Positions 26,518-40,443 of a DNA stretch of 64,000 bases are shown piece by piece. The translations under genes were made by a program, and so were the position numbers. This DNA comes from Setophaga petechia. Lineage: Eukaryota > Chordata > Aves > Passeriformes > Parulidae. A model generated the notes under the pieces. The model ran no database searches, was not told the origin of the DNA, and worked only from the letters and a program-made list of their open reading frames with translations. Position 1 is the stretch's first letter. Each line of letters begins with the position of its first letter. The DNA lies in contig JANCRA010000001.1 of the NCBI GenBank assembly GCA_024362935.1, positions 51,743,501 to 51,807,500 on the forward strand. Direction: 5' to 3'.

Positions 26518-28453
26518 ACAGGTTGGCTTTACACCTGTGGCAGATGGACCTGTCTACATGACATCAGAAAAAGAAATAACACCCAGAGAAATTAACAGGT
26601 TGAGCTAAGGAAAAGCAGACATTGGATGCTGGCTCCTAATTTAGGCTGCTGCTTCTCCTGACAGAACTCCCATACATGATGCACAACAAAACACCAAAGG
26701 CAAGTTATGCAGTAATGCTCCAAATGTTACACAGGATTGACTGCCAATAATGTGCTAATTCTAATTGGGAATATCAAAACAAACATTTGCAAAATGTCAT
26801 TCAATAAGCCAGTGTTCCATAAGCCCCTACTGAGAGTTAGGATCTAGATAGTTAAGCCTTTCCAACTTAGTTTAGTTTGTCCTGCTTAGGTGAAATTGCC
26901 ACATTAGTGATTTTCAGCAGAAAACAAAAGCAGACTGATGGTGATTCATAACTTGAGACTTAAAAGAAACCCAAACAGAGAATTTAGTAGTTTATTCAAA
27001 ACATAGGTAAGCCACTTGAATTATTAAAACCCAGAAAATATGACTGAAAGACAATCTATAGTGTAGGCTGTCACATTTCCTGATTCCACATAAAGAGGCT
27101 TATGCCCTTTCTGCTTTTTGTAAACCTTTCAGGCTTTTGCCCATAAGCATGGTGAGACTGAGCTCTGTGTGTTTAATGATTCCTTTACCCAGCACACATA
27201 TACTCAACACTGATGGCAGAATGTGTCTATTGTGTAATTACCATCCCATAAAGAACACTCACAATAACTTCCACCAGTCCAGGAAAAGACCCTGTAGGGA
27301 TGGGACATTCCCTGTCCATTTCATTTCAGAAATGGACTGGGTTTTTTTTCTGAACAGAAATTCTGCTAAGAGAACAGCTGCAGTTCTCACTTGTCTGAAA
27401 ACTTGTAGAGTGAGAAAAAAAGAGGTCTTTGGCTTTCACAAGATGCAAGTATCTTAAATGTCACTGAATCCATGCCAGAACTCAGCTCCAAGGTGGTCTT
27501 TGGCTGCGAGAGGAGCAAGATCAGTAAGTGGCCAGTCCTTTCAGAACAGTCCTCTTGAGATTGGCCATTGCCCTTGGCACTGGTGCCAAATGAAAAAGAG
27601 AACCAGCCCTCTCCAAAACAAATCCAAAGGCTGCTTCAGTTCCAGAGAAAATCTAATTATCAGCATGGTCAGACACATGTAGGCAGTATGGAAAGTTCCA
27701 CTTCTCCTGCAAAGGAGAACTAATGGATCTGCCCTGAAGGTCTCCAGAGGGAAGAGCTGTTATGAGAACTGGTAATAGTCACAGCCACATCACCTCATTC
27801 AGAGGGTTCCAGTACTTCTGTTTCTGGACCTGGAATTAACCCAGGACAGCAGAAATGGAAAAAGGAATGTTAATAAACCTGTCATCAATATGAGATGCAT
27901 TACTGAGTCCAGGGAGGCCCACACCAGCAGCAAGGGCCATCCTCCCCAGCATCATACAACTAAATTGGCCTTTCCACACACACAAGTTAGGCCTCAAAAA
28001 CTACAGCACACAGCAGAAAGAGAGCAAAAGAGGTCAAAACTACCCACCAATGTTAAGAACTCTGAAGTAGCAGGGGAGTTGTTAAATGAAAATGCTTGAG
28101 CAATCTTGGCAAGCAGACTCAGATACCACTATACAGAGGAAACAAAGCAAGTTTGGACTGGCATTCAGCTGAGACATTCCCAATATTGCATGGGACTAAT
28201 AATTTTCTGTATGAATTTTTATTATTCCCTCAGAGTCATGGAAAGAATAAATATGAGGTTTCATTTCACTTTAATGATTTTCAGAATGAGGCTCAGAAGA
28301 GAAAGTCAGAAAGCAAAAATTAGTGTTTAGTTATCTCTTGTAGTCTGCTCTGTGATACTGCCTCTAATCCCCGGTCCTGGGTGAGGAGCTCTGTGAGCTA
28401 AGTCATCAGCTTGGAGATGGAAAGGGCCTGCCCCATGTGTAATCTGTTAGGTT

Positions 28454-28485
28454 TGGACAGGCAACAAAATGGACAGGCAACAAAA
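28454..28485. repeat. Perfect tandem duplication, 16-bp unit
   Basis: TGGACAGGCAACAAAA occurs twice back to back (28454-28469 and 28470-28485) with no mismatch, suggesting a young slippage or duplication event. Confidence 0.9.
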
Positions 28486-29043
28486 CCCAAGAGAACAAAC
28501 TTGTCAGCAATATTTGGTGGATTGAGCACACCATGGGGGATACGCACATCGCCTTAAAGTGTTTCATTAAGAGCCCTGGATAAGTAGAATGGGAAAGACA
28601 ATAGTATTTAGGTGCCTTCAGAGCAATAAAATCAGGATATAGCTAAACCAAATTTTTCTTTACACTGCCCAGGTACTGCAAAACTACTAAGACCAGCTTA
28701 AGTCCAGATTGTAAACAGAATACTAAGATCATGGTTTTAAATATGCCTATCGTGACTTTTGATGAGATCAGAAGGTGCTTAGTGAAGGATGAATGCTTAT
28801 CACTGAATCCTTGGACAGTACAGAAACAGGCAAACAATTAGGTTCAGTCCTCCCTGTTGAATGTGTACCAGTGGTAAATGAAGAATTCATAGAAACAAAG
28901 TGAAGTCCCTTAAGAGCTGTGGGAAAAACCTCAGCTGGTGACAGAGAGCACCACTCAATGCACCACACAATGTCTTTTACATTTAGGCCAGCTCAAACCC
29001 AAGGCCTTTGAAGATGAACAAGTAAATTTAAAAAATTAATTAA

Positions 29044-29093
29044 TTTCACACAGAATTACTCAGATTATTTTCACACAGAATTATTCAGATTAC
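29044..29093. repeat. Tandem duplication, 25-bp unit
   Basis: A 25-bp unit beginning TTTCACACAGAATTA is present twice (29044-29068 and 29069-29093). The copies differ at only one or two positions. An AAATTAATTAATTT palindromic stretch lies just upstream. Confidence 0.88.
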
Positions 29094-29999
29094 TTTTCCT
29101 CTAATGCCACCGAGTCCAAAGTCTGAGTAATTCCCCATAGTCCAGGAATCTCTGGGACAATTTTCAGACTCTGAAAGATCACAGAGATTGGAGGATATGG
29201 CAGACTAGGAAGGACAGGAAAACAAGAACACTTCTCTCTTCCCATTTCAGTGTCTTCCCCTCCCCTGCCATTCCCTCTGGCAGAGCCATGAAAACAATGA
29301 ATGTGGCACATGTAGCACTCAAGAAAATTTCCGTGCACTGATGGCTGCCTTTTCCACAAGTCAGACACATGGAATTTGATCTGAAGGATGTACCACATCA
29401 ATGGAGGGTTTGGGGTTTTTTTGACTGAGTTGACAGAAACAAATGAGCAGGTCATGTATTCAATCTCTCAGACAGCACAGGAATGCTTCATTTGCTATAA
29501 AAGTCAAAAACAGTGACCTGGTTAAAGGCTAAGTGTTTTTCTAAAGGTGAAACACTGACAAAAGCAAAACATCATTTATTTTTAATTAACTACCAGAATG
29601 GTATTTGATTCTTCTCTCAGCACAGCACAAGCACACTGTACCTGCTTATCTCTAGCAAAAAGGTATCACTGCCTTCAGGTAGAAATCTAATGATCTGGAA
29701 AGTGTTCTGCAGGCAGCACTGAGCAGAGTCACTGCTGATGGAGGAGCCCCTTGTCACCTTCCCAACCATCCCAATTCCCCAGGGTGAGCTAGGCTCAAGA
29801 GTGGCAACAAAAAGCACTCCATGTGCTTAACTAAGAGCTTTTCCAGCTTTGCTCCAAGGCCATCTCTGTGGCAGCTGTGTGAGAGATGGGGCCAAAGAGG
29901 CCGGGTCCCTTAATGGGGCGAGGGCTGCCATGCTCTCACATCCCAGCCAGATGGATGCTCTAGCACTAAACACAGAGGCAGGACCCACAAGCCAGCAAT

Positions 30000-32900
30000 T
30001 TGCATTTGTCCAAGATTAATCAACTCTGACAAGATACGCCAAAAGATTCATGTTTAGTATCACCAGCTGCAGGGAACTTGCAGGATGGGTACATCCCACA
30101 CTCAGTCTCTTGTTAGAGCTGGTTCAGGGTTTGGGTCTCCCTAACCCCTAGCCAGTTCATCCTAGTGTCTGACATTCAACATCTGGCTAAATTTTGACAG
30201 CCCTGAATTTCAGAAGCATTAAAACTAAGTCCCTCAAAAACTTAGCCTAAGTAGATAAACTAATGAAACAAAGTAATATTTTTGGCAAATCGGTATTTTC
30301 TATGTCGCTAAATATATCCCAGACTGCTCAAACTGTGACATTCTCTTCAAATGCTGCTTATATCTCCTTGGGAGAAATATCTTTTTGTATTCTTGTCATG
30401 AGTCAGCTGATTGTGACTTAGACCTTGAAATTCTGCAGCAGGGCTGAAAAACACAGGTATTTAATATGGATGCATAGGCATATGCTCAAAGCTCTACCTG
30501 AAATTCAGACTCAACCAGGTGATGCTCAAAATTACTTTTTATAAGTTTAATATTAGAAAATATAAAAGGTAATTCACTGCACTGTACTGCGTATTGGCCA
30601 CAATGCTGATAAAAATCACAATGGCTTTTAAAAAGGGCCATTTTCCTTCTGGTCTTAGTATTTTTACAAAGAAACTCTTATATGCATATTTTGATCTACG
30701 TCCCACCTAAAACCAGCTGCAGCTTGCTATCCCTTCTTATTAAGAAAATACTGTTCTGAAACTTGGCATTCTTAAGACAGAATATAATTTTTTTGATAAG
30801 TGTAACATCTTGAAATCTTGCAGAATCTTCCCATCCATGAGCATGAAGCAGGGGACATTTCAAGTCCCATGATGTGTGGAGGAACAATCTGATCTGAATA
30901 GCTACTCTTTCTGTGACAATTTGCTTGCATTCAGACAAGATTATTTCCCTGATCTTGTCAGGCCACATGAATACATGAAATAAGCAGAGACAGACAACAG
31001 CTCACATAAATATTGCAGCCACAACTGGTGGTTAAAGGTGTCCCAGACACATCTTTTTCACTGGTTGCGTTCAATTTTAAACATTTTTCCCCTAAACAAA
31101 CCTTGCCTCTTCTTCTCTCTCCTCTTATTTAGTTAAAGCTTCTCTTTTATATAATCTTCAGATGCACCAAGGAGTACTGCTCTCTGGTATTTTATTGTCA
31201 AGCAATGAACTACTCTTGGTGTTTTCCCAGATCTTGTGCCAATGTAACTATGGAGACCTTGCCAGCTGCTGCAACATCTTGAGGAATTTTGTCTCTCTTA
31301 CTAGCTTCCCCCATGGCAAAATCATTATCCAAAACTGAATGCAAGATTTTATTTATTTTTGAAACACTCACTAGCTTACATGCTCATTATGCCAACAGCT
31401 GGATATGTTGCTCATTATTAAATAGCAGTATTTGCTATTTATGTAATAAGAGCATGCAGAGGAAATGCACAGATGTTATCAGGGAAATGCCTATATTCTA
31501 AAGTGTCCAAGGGGTAAGACTCCTTTTCATAAGACACCCCATTTTCATAAAATAGTACCTAAATATAAAAATGCTCAGTTAGCTGAAACAAAATGCTGTC
31601 TACATCCACTTTCAGATGATATCACAGCCACTGAATGAGAACATGATCTCTTGAGTAAGAGGATACAGAAGTATTGCCAGACTTAACTGGTGCACCTACA
31701 ACCATTACAAGGCAAAGAAAGAGAAGAAATGAAGGGGGAGAATGAAAGGACTAGACAAAGAGAAGTTTCTTACTGCTCACCTACTGTTCCACATTAAGGG
31801 CATGGCCTCCCCAAACCAGATGGATCTTTTGCAACACTTCTATAAACCAATAGCTGAAAGTACAGCAAAGAGCAAAACTTTAAACATCCCAGCAGAAGCT
31901 TGTCTGATTTTTGTTTGGATGATGGACAACAAGCTCTGCCCATTTCTCTGATGCTGAAGTTACCAGTTACAGCCAACACCAGGTGCAGAAACCAAATTTG
32001 TCTCTTTTGTTGTTGTCATCTTAGCCCCTTAAGAGGCATTTATTTCTAATTCCTTTCAAGAAACATGACTGTACTTCAAGAACAAGAATTCCTGCAGTGT
32101 TAGCCCATCTCATCTATTTTGTGTTCTTTTTCAATTTTTAATTTGAGCAAAGGCTTCAAAAGCATTATTTCTCTCAAACAGCCCGAAGAAAAAATAAAGC
32201 TAAAAAGCAGTATTGACTCATTATGCCTTATTTGACCTCTCACATTTCAAGCACTGCAATGATCTTTTTTTGACTTTTCCTATTGCACTTATAAATTAGA
32301 GGTAGCAACTCTTTCTAACAGGCATTGAAGAAGAACAGAAAAAACACCTACACCCAAAACTCACTATAAACATCCTTACCTACATCTCATAACATCTCTC
32401 CACAGCTTGGCATATTTTCAAATGCAATCCAGGGGAACGAATCCCTGTGGCCTGTGGTTTGAGAGCCAAGAGAATACAAATACCTTCAGATTCACTTAAA
32501 ACACATCAGAAAGACAGTGACAGGGAAGGGACAGAGTATTCCAATCTTAACCAGTCTGTGGTAAATGGCAAACTCCTCTGGCATTTCTGTGCCCATGGAT
32601 ATTGACAGAAAACGGGGGAAGAGAAGAGCATGGAGTGTAAGAAAAAGACCTGTTAGGAAGTGTTGGAAGCCTGAAGAGCTTGTCAGGATATCTTAGTGTT
32701 TGGAAAAGCTAAAGGCAATTCCACCTAAGTGAGACCAAGACCAACCAGATTTCTGCCAGCATTTCCAGTCAGGTATGTCACAGAATCTGCTGGAATTACA
32801 AAACACTACTGCCAGTTCAAAACACTCCAGCTTTTACATATTGTTTCTTGCTAGATATTCCCCCATTCCCACGTGGTTTTAGACTATAAAGTACACAGCT

Positions 32901-35900
32901 TCTGGGGTCTTTTTAGCAAGGAGCAGCTTCTCCTGTACTGTGCTGTCCAGTGAATGGCACTGTCATCCAACAGCCCAAAAATATAAGGCTGGGCATCTTT
33001 TACAGGTAGTGGAACATTTTCTGGAGCCCTAGCTTTACTTTCAGAGTACATGAAGATACCTAGTTACTGCCAGTTTTATGTGATAAGTTTAGAATCTATT
33101 CTAATGCAAGATATAGAGTGTTCACACTGTACTAACATGCTGCAGTGATGTAGAGCTGTCCAACTTAAAGCAACCCTTGTTCTACTTCAAAGCTCTCAAA
33201 AAAAGCTGAAGTACACCTGTTAAGTGCACAGTAGCTTGTTAAACATGAGCAATCTTTGCTGAAGTAGCTCTCTGCCTGCATTTTATGATGTCCATGTCAG
33301 TCAAGAAGGAAGAAGGGGGACACTACACCTATTTTTAAGGGTCACAAGGAGAATGTGCTAAATAACAACAGCTCAGAAAGTTCCACCTCTCCACCAGCCT
33401 ACCCTATTTCACTAATTTATTAGTGAAAAACTTGGATAGTGGTGGTGTGAACAGGCCCCTCATGCAGATTGATTAGTGGACTACAGCAGTAGCCTCAAAT
33501 TTTGAGTTTGTTCCTCCTTCCCTCAAACCCTCCCCATTCCTGCTTAAGAGCTGTCATAGGGTCTGGTCAGAAACAGAAGTCATAAATGATCCTCACCTAC
33601 CATAAACATTATACCAAATTAAATTTTTTAATTACTTTGATGAGACTCTCTAGGTTTAGGGTAGGGAAAAACCTTCATACAGATGGCTTTAAGTGGAAGA
33701 GAGTAGGCAAACACCTTCCAACAGTTCAGTCATGTCCTGGATGTGTGTGCATCAGGGCAACCAGGTCACCCTTCCAGGGAGAGGAAAATGTAGTAAGAGA
33801 GAAGGGAGGGAGAAGTCAAAAGTGTATGCTGAGAAAGAATCAATAATCTGGAGCAAAGGATGAGAAATTGAACAAACCCCTCTGAGCATATTTTTCCTGC
33901 TCTAGCCAAGCATCTTTACTGAAGAGAGAAAGAGCATGCAGTCGGAGCAAGCTGCCTGCCTTGCATAGCCTGGCATGAGCTCCAAGTTTGCCAGGTGGAC
34001 ACAGGGAGAGCCAGAGGCTTACCACAAGCACCTTTCAAATGTGATCTTGAAGTAAGCAAAATAGAATATTGTTTCTTTTCCTTTTCTTCACTTTTGTTGC
34101 TATGAACACTATTTACACTGATTGTGCCCCCTTTGCATTTCATTATATAGACACATTTCCTTTAGATTTTAACTTGGCCTGAACTAAAAGTTCTGTGAAA
34201 GAAAACATAATTGTCAGTGTTTGGCCATTCACAGATGATATTCAAAGGAGAAACAACTTATGCTGGGATGCATTGGCCATGAAAGCTCTCTGACAGGGAA
34301 TGGGGTATCAGATAGCAAACCTAAAAACTGAGACTCCCAGGAGAGTTTAAAATCATTGATGTGTTTTTAGCATGAAGGGCAAAAGCCATGCTTCCACTGT
34401 AAAAGCAAACAAACACACACATGAAAAAAGCAAACAAAACCAACAATACAACAAACCAACAGAAACCCAACAGGTTGTCTAAACACTCTCTGCCTGGGAC
34501 AGTCAATTTTATACTACAAGATCTTACTTTTAGAAGGAGAGGAAAGCAAGCTACAATTTTCACATTTCAGTGGAGGTAAACACTTCATTTTAACTCATCC
34601 TGCTAACTTGTGAGACGATTAAAACTGCTCTGGCTTTGCAGTGTGGTACACTGGCTTAAATTAAGAACATCCTGCCTTCTCCACAGCACCACCCACCTAC
34701 CCCACACACACATGTGTCAGCAATGGGAAGAAGCCATTCTACTTTGAGAGTTGGTTTAAATGGGCTTCTCACAGTGCTCATCTGCAGCCTGTTGGGGCTG
34801 CTAATGCCATCAACTTCAGGGAGCACAAAGCAAGCACAAAGCCCACTGCTTGTGAAAATCTTGCCTCACCCAAGTACACACAAAACTGTCCATTGTGATT
34901 AGCATAAACCAGCAACTTTCACATTGCCCGTGTCTCCTAGGAGCGGTCCCTACCAGTCACCGATGGAGTACAACCTAGGAACTTTTCCATGTCCATTCAT
35001 ATAATCCACAAAGTACAACTTGAGCTCAGATAATTAAACCAGAATTAGGTGAACATGTTAAATCTGGTGGGATTTTTCATAGTGAAAATACCAATTGGGT
35101 AATGTCAAAATGTTTAGAAATGTGTTTGAACAAAAGATTAAAAAGTATTCAGAAGAATTTGAGAGAAATAACTTACATTTTCAATGACTTTTTGTTTCAA
35201 ACCTCTTTTCATTTCATTTTCAAGGATAAAAAAGTAATTTAATTTTAGGTTGTCCTAAGACAAAATGCAGTTTGTCCTAAAAACAATAACACCTTTCTAT
35301 TCAATTCAGTTACTTTTTAAATGGCTGCAGATATGACAACAAAAGAAACTGTCTGTTATTTTTTCGCCAGCATGAATAGGAAGAGAATGTGTCAAGTATG
35401 CCAAAGCCATCTGAGATTCTTGAGTTAAAGAGTAGCTATGTAAAACATATTTCCAACATATAATATTTTTATTTGCAACAGATGATAAAGTATTAATCAG
35501 ACTTCAGGAAGAAAACACAGAGCTGAGGTCCAGATCGAAATCTATCCTGAAAGAATTAGCACACTCTCCTTCAGCAAACTTCTGATTTTGCATCCCTTTG
35601 GAGCACGTATTCTCCAGGTGTTTATTGCTGAATTCACAGCAAATGAGCCCCTCATGCGTTCTGTCCAACTTCCAATCTTATTTTCTACCTGCAAGCTTTC
35701 CCTAAGTGATCACTAGCTCTAAACACTCCAGCGCTTGAGTTTAATGGCACTCCAGCTTAACAAAACTCTTCATGGTCATTAAGACAAAATGACTGAATTA
35801 ATTCAGAAACTCAAGAGCATTCAGCTGAACTGATATTAAACCTCAAAAATACATGAGGCAAAGTCCATTTAGGAAAAAAAGAAGGCAAAAATGAGTAATA

Positions 35901-38900
35901 AGAAATAGGCACAATTCAGTTTTAATCTAACTAAAGCAGCTTAAGAAGAAAACACACTAATGAAGCACTTAATGGCTAGTTAAAATTATTTTAACAATTG
36001 ATGAGTTCAGAGAGAATTTAAAAGATAATTTCCCACCAAAATCCTTATGTAAAGTCCCACCTCTACCTATTAAGTCCAAGAGTTTGAGTTACTCTGCAAA
36101 GCCACATTACAGAAAAAAGACAAGCAAGCAGTCTAGGGAAAGATAGCATTCTCCATTTTATGCACACACAATATGCAAACAGAATTACTTTCATAGAAGC
36201 ATAAAATTATCAGACCAGATATTAAGCCCAGTTCTTCTCAAGCATCACCACAAGACTTACCAGGTTGAACACAGCCCAGCATAGAAATTAGTCCAGACTC
36301 CCCCTCCTTCCCATCCAAATCTCACAAGCCAGAAAATTTCTCCCAACATGGTATATAAAATCTTTAAGTACATAAAAATTTTAAGTAGAATATGACATAG
36401 AATTAAAAAGGATCAAGAATCACTAAAATCCTTGTAATATCACAGACTTTGTCAGATGGAAACACTAAAATAATTCTAGAAATGAACCAGGATTCAAGTT
36501 ACAGAGAAGTCTTGCAACCAATTTCAATTTGAACTTACAGCACCCTGGGGCTTTTTGAGCATGCATAAGATAAATAAGGTGTCTACTTCCACCTCTTTTC
36601 CAGGTGATGCCAATATGCAAATCTTTCCAGGAAGGAAGTGGGAACCCCTGCGCTTTAATGATACTTCATATATGTGGCTGCAGCATGCTCAAAATAATTC
36701 AGTCAATTTCTGCAAGTAAACTCACATCCTTTCATTCAGGTCTGAGCTCTGAGCAAAATATTGACTACCTCCTCCTGTACACATTTTCTTCTCTCCTGTT
36801 CCTTCAGTAGCTTAAAAAAGTGAAATGAAGAGGGGTCAGAGGTCTACCCATACCTACTTGGTGCACTGGGTTAGCAATACCTGTTTCCATAGCAATGGAG
36901 AAATCTGACCAGCACTACAGCTCATCCTTGACGCCCTACCCCCAATGCCTGGTTCTTCACAGCCAGATGAGCTGCAGGTGGTTTGCAGCAGGAGCAGAGG
37001 ACACTCACCTGAGATTCTCAGCAGAGAGCACTGCCCCATCACAGCCACTGAGAATGCAGCTCCTACATGGTGGTTCCAGATTTATTCCCTCCAGCCTAAA
37101 AGGAGAAGTTGTTCCTCAGGCCCAACATTTGCCTTTTTTGAATGTTGCATGGTAACCTATTTTTGTGTTTCTCCTGAAAGGCAGGCAGTTCCTCCAATCC
37201 TCAAGCACAACCCTCCACCCTCTAACTCTTGTCATGTTATAAAGAGTTTAAGTCTTCTTCCTAATAACCACAGGGCCTGGAGTTTTGCTGAATGTGGTTA
37301 GCTCAGCTCTGCTTAGGCAAGCATCCAAGAATCTGGACTCTAGGTATCATAAAGTAGGCCCTGAGCTCGTGTGTTTGCATTAGAAATATGTTCTATTACT
37401 TCACAGTATGAGAAACGCTTCTCAGCAATTCAGGTTTTCATCTAAGCTGGCCGCACTAAAGCGGCAGCTCTGGTACCTGATTCTCAGCAAGATAATTCCT
37501 TTACAGATGTTTTCGTGGCAAACTGATTTCCCTTGTGTTTCACTCCAGTTACAGTCAGCATTGTTAATTTATTTTTCCTTCTACAAGGCAATAAACTGTT
37601 GCACATTTTCCCTGGAAGGGAGAGATATTACTGATTTATTTTGCATAACAGGAGACTGATACCAACCCTTGATACAGATGAGCAAAACCACTGCAGAATC
37701 TTGGAGGAATCAACACAGCAAATCACAAAATATCGCTAGCTTATCACATGACAACAGCTTCCTCTGCCTTAACTTACATCTTTGGTATCTTCAGAGCAAT
37801 TTACTTGCACTATGTAGGTACTTAACTGTATCTTTAGAGAAACCATGATGTTTAATGTTTCATAATTGCCACCTGTCTGGAATTCAGATTGAAAATATCC
37901 AAGTTACAGTAGCTATTCATAGGATAGTTCCATGAAAAGTTGGATTTGCCATGGTTGCAGCATACAGGTGCCAAGGACATGTGAAGCTAGCACAGAAGAA
38001 ATCCTATCCCAAGCATCATTGCAGAAAGCCAAGGCTTCCCAGGGTCTTGAAAGACAACAGGAAAAATGACTTTCCAGAGGACCCTTCACTTCAGACAAGC
38101 CAAATTGCATAGAGGAAAAGCTCTCTTCACTGACTCACCAGAAATGCCTCTATTTAAAGCTCAGACATTTATGGTATCCCATAGAATAGTGAAACTCTGC
38201 ATCCCCTTCAAAATCCCCACATTTACTCCAGGTACTGAACAGATAAGGTAATAAGAGGAATTGGGGAGGAGGGACTGATTTAAATTGTGCTTGCTGCTAA
38301 GACAGGGTCCCTTCTCAACAGTAGTCAGGTCCTTCAATTTTTTATAATTATGTGGAAAAGCTGTTCTAGAACAACACACAGAACTAAAGATGTGGGACCA
38401 GTCCATATGCTCTGTGGGAGGAAGTCACTTGAAATGTTTGTAATGTGATGACACAGGGTGAATTCTTTGGATTCACAGAGTCATCTTAGGCCTGCTAGAA
38501 AGCAGCCAAGAATGAAACACAACATCTGCAGATGAAATATTTCCCAGCAAGTGCATGGTAAAGGGCTTCTCTCCTGTGTGCCTGCACCCAGAGGACAGGC
38601 ACACAGCACAGACACAGCCTGCCAAGCCCTGCTTTTCAGATAACAAAACACAGGGGATAGGGGGGATTTCATAACTAGACCAGTTAAAAATGTCTAAAGT
38701 ACTTTGAAAATTCATCAGAAATGAGAGAGAGTCACAGAGAGGGAGGTTTCTGGTGTTTGAGTATAATACAAGCAATACAAGCAAGACTATTTCTTCCAGA
38801 CTTTTCCCTTCTGATTATTTGCAATAAGAAAAGAAAATAACAACAGCAAGAAAAATGAGAACAAAGACAACAGATGACTGAATCCAAATAATTAATCTGA

Positions 38901-39599
38901 CAATATTTACATATTTGTCAAACTATTTTGTTCCAAAAATCTAACAAAAAATTCCAATACCTCACAAATTTAATTTCCCAGAAAAATGATTTTTCAAATA
39001 GAATATTTCACCACTAAACCAAAACATTGTATTCTGCAGAAGATGGCAAAGATGAAATTACTGATCTGTTCAAACAGAGAATGTACAGTTATGGTGTGGA
39101 ATTCAGTGCCTGAAAACAGTAAGATGTCTGAATTCATCAGGAAAACTCATGGCAAAGTCAGACCATCTTTAGACCATCTATTTGAGAAGTCATGTAGGCT
39201 TCATAAGGGCAATTCACCCAAGAGTTCTGACACTCAACCTACTTCTTGTTCCCATGCTAGAGTCACAATCTCTCATGTATGTCCCCTGTATATTCAGCAT
39301 AATAAAAAAAAGTTGTAAAATATGTGCCTCTTGGAAATTAAAGTCACTAACACCAGTGTGTCACTTAAAAGAAGCAGGCAAAGAACAAAATTGGCCTTTT
39401 TTCCTTCTCCAGTTTTATAAAACAAATACTTCAAAAATGCTTACCTTTTTGTAAAGGTACTGGTACAATGACACTGCCTTCTGTTCACTTATTTTCTTGC
39501 TCCATGCCCTAAGGAACAGAAAAGTATACAACCACACTTCCTGTCCCTACTACCTTGAATAAGTTCTCAGCCCCTATTAAGCAACACCTGAGAGAGGTT
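30000..39599. other. Unique non-coding sequence left of the large CR1
   Basis: No gene is recognised. Open frames of 60-118 codons overlap each other on both strands (for example 36895-37301 and 38473-38784) and show no family signature. A pyrimidine-rich stretch ending in TTATTTAG lies near 31105-31134 and could pass for a splice acceptor, but no exon-like frame follows. A 9-bp unit AATACAAGC is duplicated at 38765-38782. Confidence 0.5.
34401..34472. repeat. A/C-rich low-complexity tract
   Basis: About 70 bases with AAAC, AACAAAC, CACACACA and ACCAAC words and almost no G or T. It has the same orientation and style as the tracts at 15586, 24168 and 42006. Confidence 0.8.
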
Positions 39600-40352
39600 T
39601 CAGAGAGACACAGATCTGCCAGAGGGCAGAAAGGCCCTGGAGAGGGATCTGCATAGACTGGATGAATGGGACAAGGCCAACTGTCCAAGGTTCAGCAAAG
39701 TCAGGTGCTGGATCCTCCACTTGGTCACAGTTTCACTCAATGCTAAAGGCTGGCACATGTGGCTTGAAAGCTTCCAAGAAAAAAAAAAGACCTGGAGGTG
39801 CTTTTTGACAGTCACTGAGCATGAGCCAGTTGTGTGCCCAAGTGACCAAGAGGGCCAATGGAATCCTGGACTGTGTCAGCAATGGTGTGGCCAGCAGAGC
39901 AGTGGTTGTCCCCCTGTACTCAGCACTGATGAGGAAACACGTCAGATCCTGTGTTCAGCTCTGGGCCCTGACTACAAGTAGGACATTGAGATGCTGGAGA
40001 GAGTCCAGAGAAGGGCAACAGAGCTGGGGAAGTGTCTGGAGCACAAGGTTTAAGAGAAGTGGCTGAGGGACCTGGGGTTAGCCTGGAGAAAAGGAGGCTC
40101 AGGGTGACCTTATCACTCTCTACAACTGTCTGAGAGTGTAGGGAAGTGGGGGTGGGTCACTTCTCCCAAGTAACAAGTGACAGGACAAGAGGAAAGGGCC
40201 TAAAGTTGCTCATGGGAAGGTTTAAATTGGATATTGGGAAAAATTTCTTCACTGAAAGGATCATCAAGTGCTGGAACAGGCTCTCTGGGGAAGTGGTTGA
40301 TTCTCCATCCCTCGAGGTATTAAAAAAGCTGTATAGACTTAGGGACACCACT
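39600..40352 (+). pseudogene. CR1 ORF2 reverse transcriptase remnant
   Basis: The coding part of the CR1 copy above. The family encodes an endonuclease-reverse transcriptase of roughly 900-1000 residues. Only the C-terminal quarter is left here, downstream of the catalytic FADD motif, so neither endonuclease nor polymerase catalytic residues are present. The reading moves between all three plus frames: one open around 39821-39965, another around 39970-40060 but with TAG at 39979 and TAA at 40051, and a third at 40146-40355. An insertion giving a run of ten A around 39780 also disrupts it. No product is expected. Confidence 0.88.
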
Positions 40353-40443
40353 TAGTGGTGAACTGAGAAATGCCAGGTTAATGATTGGACTTGATGATCT
40401 TAGAGGTCATTTTCAACCTAATCAGTAGTATGGTTCTGTGATT
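39600..40443 (+). mobile_element. 5'-truncated CR1 LINE with degraded ORF2 3' end
   Basis: The largest repeat in the window, about 840 bp, plus orientation. It holds the last roughly 250 codons of CR1 ORF2 (reverse transcriptase C-terminal side) and the 3' tail. Recognisable ORF2 words appear in order: CAQVTK.ANGI near 39830, VPLYSAL near 39915, VQLWAL near 39955, [12 protein letters not shown] near 39985, and FSQVTSDRTRG.GLKL...FFTER...WNRL..EVV.SPSLEV at 40157-40330. The tail follows the CR1 pattern, with a TTGGACTTGATGATCTTAGAGG segment and a terminal GGTTCTGTGATT. The copy is dead: the frame changes at least three times and in-frame stops occur at 39979 and 40051. CR1 inserts 5'-truncated copies without a long target duplication, which fits the abrupt left end. 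That left border is approximate. Confidence 0.93.

Larger units (their letters stand above)
20000..29999. other. Unique non-coding sequence
   Basis: No gene is recognised. A 131-codon open frame on the plus strand (25306-25701) has a real ATG but no recognisable domain, repeat or signal. Two hairpins (26392, 26497) and two short tandem duplications (28454, 29044) are listed separately. A direct 11-mer repeat, TCAACAACCTC, occurs at 22941 and 22958. Confidence 0.5.

Noticed and set aside
28830..28860. GGTTCAGTCC word resembling a tRNA T-loop
   Set aside because: No acceptor, D or anticodon stem can be built around it.
31095..31134. Pyrimidine tract ending in TTTAG, like a splice acceptor
   Set aside because: No exon-like frame or donor follows; such tracts are common in AT-rich intergenic DNA.
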